Assembly: GCA_964531735.1 (NCBI GenBank) | Contig: CAZHGD010000082.1 | Location: 1 to 30,814, forward strand | Source: CAZHGD01 sp964531735 | Lineage (GTDB): Bacteria; Armatimonadota; UBA10988 | Direction: 5' to 3' | DNA length: 30,814 nucleotides | Shown here: in pieces, positions 23,886-30,814 of the stretch | Layout: the number at the start of each line of letters is the position of its first letter | Position numbering within the stretch: position 1 is the stretch's first letter | The notes under the pieces: generated by a model | Seen by the model: only the letters and a program-made list of their open reading frames with translations | What the model was told of the DNA's origin: nothing | The model's database searches: none | Program-made: the position numbers and the translations under genes

Positions 23886-24782
23886 ATGGCAAGACGACGA
23901 GCGCTGACCTTGGCCGCCGGCGTGGTGGTCACCGCGGCCGGACTGGTCTGGGCGGCCGAGGGCTACAAGGATACGCCGCTGCTGCCCGGTGGCCGGTGGC
24001 ACGTCCACGACCCCGACCGGCCCCAGCCGCGGGTGGTCGAGCCCGGCACCACCAGCACCCCCGAGGCGCCCGGCAAGCCGCCGAGCGACGCGGTGGTGCT
24101 GTTCGACGGCACCGACCTGAGCAAGTGGCACGGCGACAAGGGCAAGCCGGCGCCCTGGAAGATCGTCGATGGCGCGGCGCTATCGGCCGGCGGCTACATC
24201 TTCACCAACGAGCGGTTCGGCGACTGCCAGCTCCATGTCGAGTTCGCCACGCCCAGCAAAGTGATGGGGGGTGGTCAGGGCCGCGGCAACAGCGGCGTGT
24301 TCTTCTGTGACGGCCGCTACGAGATCCAGGTGCTGGACTGTTATCGGAACCGCACCTACGCCGACGGCACCACCGCGGCGCTCTACGGCCAGTTCCCGCC
24401 GCTGGTCAACGCCTGCCGCAAGCCCGGTGAGTGGCAGACCTACGACATCATCTGGCAGGCGCCACGCTTCAGCGCCCAGACCCGCGAGATTGAGCAGCCG
24501 GCCTACGCCACCGTGCTGCACAACGGCGTGGTGGTGCACCACCACACCGCGCTGCTCGGCGGCACCAACCACAAGGCCAACCCCAAGTACCGGTTCCACG
24601 CGCCCGAAGGCCAGATCGGTCTGCAGGACCACGGCAACCCGGTGCGCTACCGCAACCTGTGGCTGCGCCGGCTGGGCACCTACGACGAGGAGGCACCGCC
24701 GGCCGCGCCGGCCGCCAAACCCGCCCCGGCCACGCCGGACACCAAGCCCGCCCCGGCCACGCCGCCGCCGGCGCCGAAGTAG
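23886..24782 (+). CDS. Secreted DUF1080 (3-keto-disaccharide hydrolase) family protein
   Basis: 298 aa from the ATG at 23886, with GGAGG 10 bases upstream; the open frame back to 23481 overlaps the prepilin gene and is rejected. A signal peptide (about 1-24, ending WAA-E) leads to a concanavalin-like beta sandwich with VVLFDGTDLSKW (70-81), the family's opening motif. RGNSGVFF (133-140), YEIQVLD (145-151), GEWQTYDIIW (181-190) and IGLQDHGNPV follow. A Pro/Ala tail with a repeated KPAPATP unit ends the protein. Members of the family have been shown to hydrolyse 3-keto-glycosides; others are uncharacterised. Its nearness to two Gfo/Idh/MocA enzymes and an isomerase fits such a pathway. Confidence 0.9.
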   Translation: MARRRALTLAAGVVVTAAGLVWAAEGYKDTPLLPGGRWHVHDPDRPQPRVVEPGTTSTPEAPGKPPSDAVVLFDGTDLSKWHGDKGKPAPWKIVDGAALSAGGYIFTNERFGDCQLHVEFATPSKVMGGGQGRGNSGVFFCDGRYEIQVLDCYRNRTYADGTTAALYGQFPPLVNACRKPGEWQTYDIIWQAPRFSAQTREIEQPAYATVLHNGVVVHHHTALLGGTNHKANPKYRFHAPEGQIGLQDHGNPVRYRNLWLRRLGTYDEEAPPAAPAAKPAPATPDTKPAPATPPPAPK

Positions 24783-24797
24783 CCGCGGCGCTACTTC
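24776..24797. terminator. Bidirectional hairpin overlapping two convergent stop codons
   Basis: GAAGTAGC (24776-24783) pairs with GCTACTTC (24790-24797) around CGCGGC. The left arm contains the TAG of the DUF1080 gene and the right arm the TAG of the minus-strand trypsin-TPR gene. It is the only candidate terminator in the 8-base gap and closely resembles the palindrome at 15327-15340. Confidence 0.5.
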
Positions 24798-26035
24798 AGC
24801 GCGCGCTCCAACTGCTTCGCGCGCTCGGCGTCGTTCTGCTGGAGCCACTTCAGCTCAGCCTCGGCCTGGCCGCGTTGGCCGAGTTTGGCGTAGGCCAGAC
24901 CGAGGTTGAGGTGCGCTTCCGCGTGGCGCGGATCGGCCCGCAGCGCGGCCTGCGCCGCCTCCACGGCGTCCTTGGCCTGATCGAGGCGCAGGTGCGCCAC
25001 GGCCTGATTGCTCAGCGCCTGCGCATAGCCCGGCCGCGCGGCATTCGCGCGACGGAACAGGTCGAGTGCGGCCGGTACATCGTTGCGGCGCAGGGCCAGC
25101 ACCCCCAGGTTGTTCAGCGCGACGCTGTGCTGCGGACGCAGCTCCACCGCGCGCGTGTAGTGCTTCACGGCCTGGCCCGTATCGCCGGTGCGGTCATAGC
25201 ACAGGCCCAGGTGGAACCAGGCGTCGGCGTCATTGGGGCGCTGGGCCACTTGGTCGGTGTAGAACGGTATCGCGCCCGCGTAGTCGTCACGGACCAGCGG
25301 CCGGTACGAGCAGGCGTCCACGCGAACCGTCGCCTCGGCCCGCCAACCCGCCGGGATGGCCGCGCCGTATTCGGCCAGGTTGCGCGGCGGGCCGGGCCGG
25401 AGCGCCAGCGCCCGCGGGCTCGGAATGGCGAAGTTGAGGCCCTGGCCCGCCTGCACCACGCCGCGGCCGGCGGTCAGCATGGCGCTCTGGACGCCGACGA
25501 TTTCACCGTTCAGGTTCAGCACCGGTCCGCCACTGCTGCCCTGCGAAATGGGCACGTTGTGCTGCAGCAGGATGCCCATGCCCGGCAACTGGCGGCGCGC
25601 CGCCAGCACGCCGGTGCTGACCGTGCCGTCCAGGCCGAGCGGGCAGCCGATGGCCACCAGACTGTCGCCTTCGGCCGGCAGGTCCGCGGCGATGGGCAAC
25701 GGCCGCACGCCGGTCAGCGCCGGCGCGATACGGAGCAAAGCCAGATCCCACGGCGGGTCGTCGGCCAGCACGCTGTTGACCTCATGCCGACTGCCACCAG
25801 GGAAACGGACCTCGGCGCGCTCGCCGCCGGTCAGCACGTGACGCACGGTCAGCACGCAGTCGGGTGCCACCAGCGACCCCGAGCCGACCGACGGCATCGC
25901 GCGGTCGGGACTGAACACCAGCACCGTACAGACCGCCGGTTTGGTGGCGCGCACCAGGTCGGCCAGCGACGACGCGGCCTCGACCGGCACCACCAGAACC
26001 GCCCAGCAGACCAACGAGAGCGCAACACGACGCAT
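24791..26035 (-). CDS. Secreted trypsin-like serine protease fused to TPR repeats
   Basis: 414 aa. A signal peptide (MRRVALSLVCWAVLVVPVEA) is followed by a trypsin-like HtrA-type domain (about 24-215) with an intact triad: H66 in LTVRHVL, D97 in WDLALLRI and S168 in GSSGGPV. There is no PDZ domain. The C-terminal part (about 250-405) is a TPR array with about four full repeats, for example DAWFHLGLCYDRTGDTGQAV, NNLGVLALRRNDVPAALDLF and LNLGLAYAKLGQRGQAEAEL. The TPRs probably present the protease to partner proteins. I chose the ATG at 26035, which has GGAAG 6 bases upstream, over a GTG at 26050. It lies 47 bases downstream of the flavin oxidoreductase gene on the same strand. The substrate is unknown. 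Confidence 0.9.
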   Translation of the reverse strand: MRRVALSLVCWAVLVVPVEAASSLADLVRATKPAVCTVLVFSPDRAMPSVGSGSLVAPDCVLTVRHVLTGGERAEVRFPGGSRHEVNSVLADDPPWDLALLRIAPALTGVRPLPIAADLPAEGDSLVAIGCPLGLDGTVSTGVLAARRQLPGMGILLQHNVPISQGSSGGPVLNLNGEIVGVQSAMLTAGRGVVQAGQGLNFAIPSPRALALRPGPPRNLAEYGAAIPAGWRAEATVRVDACSYRPLVRDDYAGAIPFYTDQVAQRPNDADAWFHLGLCYDRTGDTGQAVKHYTRAVELRPQHSVALNNLGVLALRRNDVPAALDLFRRANAARPGYAQALSNQAVAHLRLDQAKDAVEAAQAALRADPRHAEAHLNLGLAYAKLGQRGQAEAELKWLQQNDAERAKQLERALK

Positions 26036-26082
26036 AACGGTCTTCCACACCGCGCGAGCGCGCGTGGAGCCATCATACTCGA

Positions 26083-27543
26083 TCAGCCGCGCTTGGCCGC
26101 CAACAGCGCTTGCCGGTCGGCGCTGCGCTTGTAGTGCTCATCGAGCGGATAGCAGCCCGAGCGCAGGCCGTTCCGCGGCGCGGTGGTGCAGTCGCTGAAC
26201 GTCCGGCAGAGCAGCTTCTTGTCCACCGTGCCACGGGTCAAGGTGTCGATCGGCAGTTCGGGACAGCTCAGCACCATCCGGCCGATACCGACGCTGTCCA
26301 CCCAGCCGGCCCGCACCACCGCCTGCGCCACGTGCGGCAGAAACTCCTGCAGGTACGTGTAGGCCGTGCCGACCAGGCAGTGCTGCGGGAAAGCGGCCCT
26401 CAGTTCGCGCACCGCCTGGATCTGCCGCACGCAGCCGACGAGCGGATCCTCCGGCGGCTGGTACGCGTCCGATGGTGGGTAGATGGCCGGTCGCTGGAGG
26501 TGCGGGTTGTAGTAGGGACTCCCGGCGGTCAAGTTGACCAAGTGGATGCCCAGTTCATCGAGTAGCGCCAGGAACTGGTGCGTCTCCGTGAGGTCGATCG
26601 TCAGCGGGTTCTGGCGGTCGCAGCCGAAGCCCGGGTACGGCAGTGCGTCCGCATAGTTCTCGGGAATGCCGGGCCCGAGCTTGCCGCCGGGGCCGGGGCG
26701 CTCCGGGTCGGGCCGGTACGGCACGCTGTCGAACGCGCTCAACCGCACGCCGATCCGCAGGCCTGGCACGCGGGCCCGGATGCCGGCCACCAGCTCGCGC
26801 AGGTAGCGCGTGCGGTTCGCGAAGCTGCCGCCGTAGGGTCCTGGCCGGTCGAACGCGCTGAGCAGTTCATGGCCCAGGTAGCCGTGACAGTGCTTCAGGT
26901 CGACGAAGTCGTAGCCCAGTTCGGCCGCCAGCGCCGCGGCCTCGATGTAGTCGGCAATGTACTCGCCGATCTGCTCGTCGGTCAGCACCGGGTGGTCGGC
27001 GGCAACGTGGAACTTGCGGTCGAGCACCGGGTGGTGATAGGCGATGCGCGGTTCGAGCGCCCGCTTGTCGTTCGGCCGGCAGAAGCGGCCCGAGTGCGTC
27101 AGTTGCAGCCCGACGACCAACCCGTCGGTGTCGCCACAGCGCTGGCGGTGCGCCTCGACCAACGTGGTCCGCAAGGCCCCGATGTCGCCGGCGGTGGCGC
27201 GGTTGAGCAGCAACTGGTTCGGGTTGGCGCGCCCGTCGTGGCGCACCGCCACGGCTTCACCGCCCCAGATCAGCTTGGCGCCGCTCTGCCCGAAGCGCTG
27301 CCAGCGGCGAACCGTGTCCTCGCTCGGGCGACCATCGGGCGTGCCGTCCCAGCCCTCCATCGGGTGGATGCACCACCGATTGGCAATCCGGAACCCGTCG
27401 ACCTCGATCGGCGCCGCCAGCGGCGAAGTGCCCGCGGTCAGGATGGTGTCGTCGCACGGCAGGTCCAGGCCGAGGTCGGCCAGGTGACGGCGGAAGTCGG
27501 CGACGCTCTGGTGGCGGCCGATCAGCGGGAACGATTCGGGCAT
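26083..27543 (-). CDS. Old-yellow-enzyme family NADH:flavin oxidoreductase
   Basis: 486 aa. An FMN-binding TIM barrel begins after about residue 40. IEVDGFRIANR (46-56) is the usual opening, GLQLTHSGR (145-153) carries the flavin/substrate-binding Q-x-x-H-x-G-R motif, and LKHCHGYLGHELL (216-228) is the substrate-side histidine motif, followed by GGSFANRTRY. The C-terminal tail has C446, C452 and C464 in CRTFSDC...SGC, reminiscent of the iron-sulfur region of 2,4-dienoyl-CoA reductase-like members but with different spacing; there is no Rossmann NAD(P)H domain after it. The family reduces activated C=C bonds. CGGAGC lies 9 bases before the ATG at 27543. The open frame to 28662 runs antisense through ilvE and is rejected. 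Confidence 0.87.
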   Translation of the reverse strand: MPESFPLIGRHQSVADFRRHLADLGLDLPCDDTILTAGTSPLAAPIEVDGFRIANRWCIHPMEGWDGTPDGRPSEDTVRRWQRFGQSGAKLIWGGEAVAVRHDGRANPNQLLLNRATAGDIGALRTTLVEAHRQRCGDTDGLVVGLQLTHSGRFCRPNDKRALEPRIAYHHPVLDRKFHVAADHPVLTDEQIGEYIADYIEAAALAAELGYDFVDLKHCHGYLGHELLSAFDRPGPYGGSFANRTRYLRELVAGIRARVPGLRIGVRLSAFDSVPYRPDPERPGPGGKLGPGIPENYADALPYPGFGCDRQNPLTIDLTETHQFLALLDELGIHLVNLTAGSPYYNPHLQRPAIYPPSDAYQPPEDPLVGCVRQIQAVRELRAAFPQHCLVGTAYTYLQEFLPHVAQAVVRAGWVDSVGIGRMVLSCPELPIDTLTRGTVDKKLLCRTFSDCTTAPRNGLRSGCYPLDEHYKRSADRQALLAAKRG

Positions 27544-27617
27544 GGTCAGCGTGCTCCGGGCGGATGGCGCCAGCGTACAACGCGCCTGCGGGCTGGTCAA
27601 CTCTGCCGGCGGTGGGG

Positions 27618-27645
27618 TTGATCTCCCTGACGGAAGGGCTACAAT
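27618..27645 (+). promoter_or_regulatory. Sigma-70-type promoter of the aminotransferase gene
   Basis: TTGATC (27618-27623) and TACAAT (27640-27645) are separated by 16 bases, and the ATG follows 48 bases after the -10. It is one of the two plausible two-box promoters visible in the window. The 150-base gap also holds the leader of the divergent flavin oxidoreductase gene. Confidence 0.65.
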
Positions 27646-27693
27646 GCCTGGTGATATGACGGTGCGGGCAGTGCCGCGCGAGGAGTGCCTCTC

Positions 27694-28566
27694 ATGTACG
27701 TCGTCTGCTTGAATGGCCGCATGGTTCCCGACAGCGAAGCGAGTGTCTCCGTCTTCGATCATGGCCTGCTGTATGGCGACGGCGTCTTCGAGGGCATCCG
27801 CTTCTACAACAACCGCGTCTTCAAGCTCGACGAGCATGTGCGACGGCTCTACGACTCCGCGCGCGCCATCATGCTGGAGATCGAGATCTCGCCGCAGGAG
27901 TACGCCGCGAAAACGCTGGAGACGTGTCGCGCGCTGGGCCAGTCCGACGGCTACGTCCGCGCGGTGGTGACGCGCGGCCGCGGTGACCTGGGCCTCAGCC
28001 CGACCAAGTGCGGCAAGTCGTTCTACTTCATCATCGCCGGTGGCATCCAGCTCTACCCGGCGGAGAAGTACGAGCACGGCTTGACCGTGATCACCTGCGC
28101 GACCCGCCGCAACTCGCCCACGGCGCTCGATCCCGGCATCAAGTCGCTCAACTACCTGAACAACATCCTGGCCAAGATCGAGGTCAACCGGGCCGGCGCC
28201 GACGAAGGGTTGATGATCAACCAGGCGGGTAATGTGGCCGAAGCCACCGGGGACAACATCTTCGTGGTGCGTGACGGTGTACTCTACACGCCGCCGAAGT
28301 CGGCCGGCATTCTGGAGGGCGTCACCCGCCAGACGGTCATCGACCTGGCCGGCGAGCTGGGCCTGACCGTTCGCGAAGAGGACATGACGCTGCGGTTCGT
28401 CTATGCCGCCGACGAGGCCTTCCTGACCGGCACGGCCGCCGAAGTCATTCCGATGACCCACCTGGACGGCCGCGCCATCGGCGACGGCGAGCCCGGACCG
28501 CTGACCGGTCGGCTGGTGGCCGCGTACCAGCAGTTGGTCGGCACGACCGGCACGCCGTTCGCCTGA
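27694..28566 (+). CDS. ilvE: Branched-chain amino acid aminotransferase (class IV, PLP-dependent)
   Basis: 290 aa, the usual length of the family. Motifs are FDHGLLYGDGVFEGIR (21-36); the PLP-binding lysine K150 in DPGIKSLNYL; E183 in NVAEATGDNIF, which contacts the PLP pyridine nitrogen; and GILEGVTR (205-212), followed by EAFLTGTAAEVIP. It transfers the amino group between glutamate and the keto acids of leucine, isoleucine and valine in the cytosol. D-amino acid aminotransferases and aminodeoxychorismate lyases share the fold, so the substrate is the less certain part. I chose the ATG at 27694, with AGGAG 8 bases upstream, over the GTG at 27685. It is monocistronic, with its own promoter. 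Confidence 0.92.
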   Translation: MYVVCLNGRMVPDSEASVSVFDHGLLYGDGVFEGIRFYNNRVFKLDEHVRRLYDSARAIMLEIEISPQEYAAKTLETCRALGQSDGYVRAVVTRGRGDLGLSPTKCGKSFYFIIAGGIQLYPAEKYEHGLTVITCATRRNSPTALDPGIKSLNYLNNILAKIEVNRAGADEGLMINQAGNVAEATGDNIFVVRDGVLYTPPKSAGILEGVTRQTVIDLAGELGLTVREEDMTLRFVYAADEAFLTGTAAEVIPMTHLDGRAIGDGEPGPLTGRLVAAYQQLVGTTGTPFA

Positions 28567-28633
28567 CCCGGTAGTCCCGGGCCAGATATGGGCGGAATGT
28601 GACGAGCCCGAAGGAACCCCTCGGTCCGGCCGA

Positions 28634-28655
28634 TACGTCATTACTGTGCGACGTA
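28634..28655. promoter_or_regulatory. Inverted repeat upstream of the clpC promoter
   Basis: TACGTC (28634-28639) and GACGTA (28650-28655) form a perfect 6-bp dyad with a 10-base centre, ending 13 bases before the -35 box. It could be a regulator site. It matches neither the CIRCE element nor the CtsR direct repeat that control clpC in Firmicutes. Confidence 0.3.
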
Positions 28656-28668
28656 ACGCCAAGATCGG

Positions 28669-28697
28669 TTGACGCGGTCGTCATCGCGGTACATAAC
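28669..28697 (+). promoter_or_regulatory. Candidate promoter of clpC
   Basis: TTGACG (28669-28674) is a good -35 box. CATAAC (28692-28697) follows at 17 bases; TACATA (28690-28695) at 15 bases is an alternative -10. About 96 bases of leader precede the ATG at 28794. The 227-base gap otherwise shows no gene. Confidence 0.5.
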
Positions 28698-28793
28698 GGC
28701 TAGCGTAGGCGTCGGCGGGCCGTCGCGTAGGTCGGCCTTTCCGTGGCTATGGCCTGCCGGGCTTGGTGCGGGCTGGCTCTGAGGACTTGAACG

Positions 28794-30814
<2,021 letters not shown>

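Noticed and set aside
24712..24779. Repeated KPAPATP-coding segment as a DNA repeat element
   Set aside because: Two imperfect units inside the Pro/Ala tail of the DUF1080 protein; simple low-complexity coding sequence.
26044..26068. CCGCGCGAGCGCGCG-like palindrome between the flavin oxidoreductase and trypsin-TPR genes
   Set aside because: The symmetry is imperfect and made of alternating GC, as expected by chance in this composition; no T-tract follows.
27544..28662. N-terminal extension of the flavin oxidoreductase frame across ilvE
   Set aside because: The extension is antisense to ilvE. The conserved protein starts at the ATG at 27543 with its own RBS.

Overview
The window is very GC-rich, coding-dense bacterial DNA with 23 recognisable protein genes: 21 complete and one cut at each edge. 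No tRNA, rRNA, CRISPR array, insertion sequence or phage gene was seen, and no gap between genes exceeds 300 bases. The best taxonomic clue is the prepilin-like protein at 22931-23614. Its N-terminus (FTLIELL, then ILFPVFAKAREKARQ) and its SNLKQLGLAF..YCQDYDE segment are typical of Armatimonadota. Planctomycetota and related groups carry similar protein sets (DUF1080, sialate O-acetylesterases, many Gfo/Idh/MocA enzymes) and cannot be excluded. TAG ends 10 of the 21 complete genes, TGA 10 and TAA 1, which is unusually amber-rich for such GC-rich DNA.

Region 1 (1-7612, minus strand) is the most unusual part. Six closely packed genes, read from right to left, encode: a soluble protein of unknown family, possibly a beta-propeller; a signal-peptide/VWA-domain protein with two membrane spans; a tiny three-span membrane protein with a His-rich loop; a giant tubulin/FtsZ-superfamily protein with a C-terminal zinc ribbon; a membrane-anchored trypsin-fold protein that has lost its whole catalytic triad; and a membrane-anchored, probably coiled-coil protein cut by the window edge. 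Overlapping starts and stops (ATGA, TGATG, and RBSs lying on stop codons) suggest one transcript. The set looks like a membrane-associated tubulin-like/VWA machine. Related tubulin-like plus VWA neighbourhoods have been proposed to remodel membranes, but this gene composition is not one I recognise.

Region 2 (7699-15330, plus strand) starts divergently from region 1. It encodes a raffinose-synthase/GH36-like glycosidase, an HtrA/DegP lipoprotein protease with two PDZ domains and its own terminator, two tandem secreted sialate O-acetylesterase paralogues, and a small secreted protein of unknown function. Region 3 (15337-23614, minus strand) converges on it. It encodes two translationally coupled glycosyltransferase-like proteins, a third sialate-O-acetylesterase-like SGNH hydrolase, a sugar isomerase/epimerase-like TIM-barrel protein, two Gfo/Idh/MocA oxidoreductases and the prepilin-like protein. 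One of the glycosyltransferase-like proteins carries an N-terminal relic of a B12-binding radical-SAM protein with no iron-sulfur cysteines. Together with the DUF1080 (3-keto-glycoside hydrolase type) protein at 23886-24782, regions 2 and 3 suggest exported de-acetylation and oxidative processing of plant or microbial glycans.

Region 4 (23886-30814) holds the DUF1080 protein (plus), a secreted trypsin-TPR fusion and an old-yellow-enzyme family oxidoreductase (minus), then a class IV branched-chain aminotransferase and the start of clpC (plus). Two convergent junctions (15330/15337 and 24782/24791) are so compact that one short palindrome contains both stop codons.
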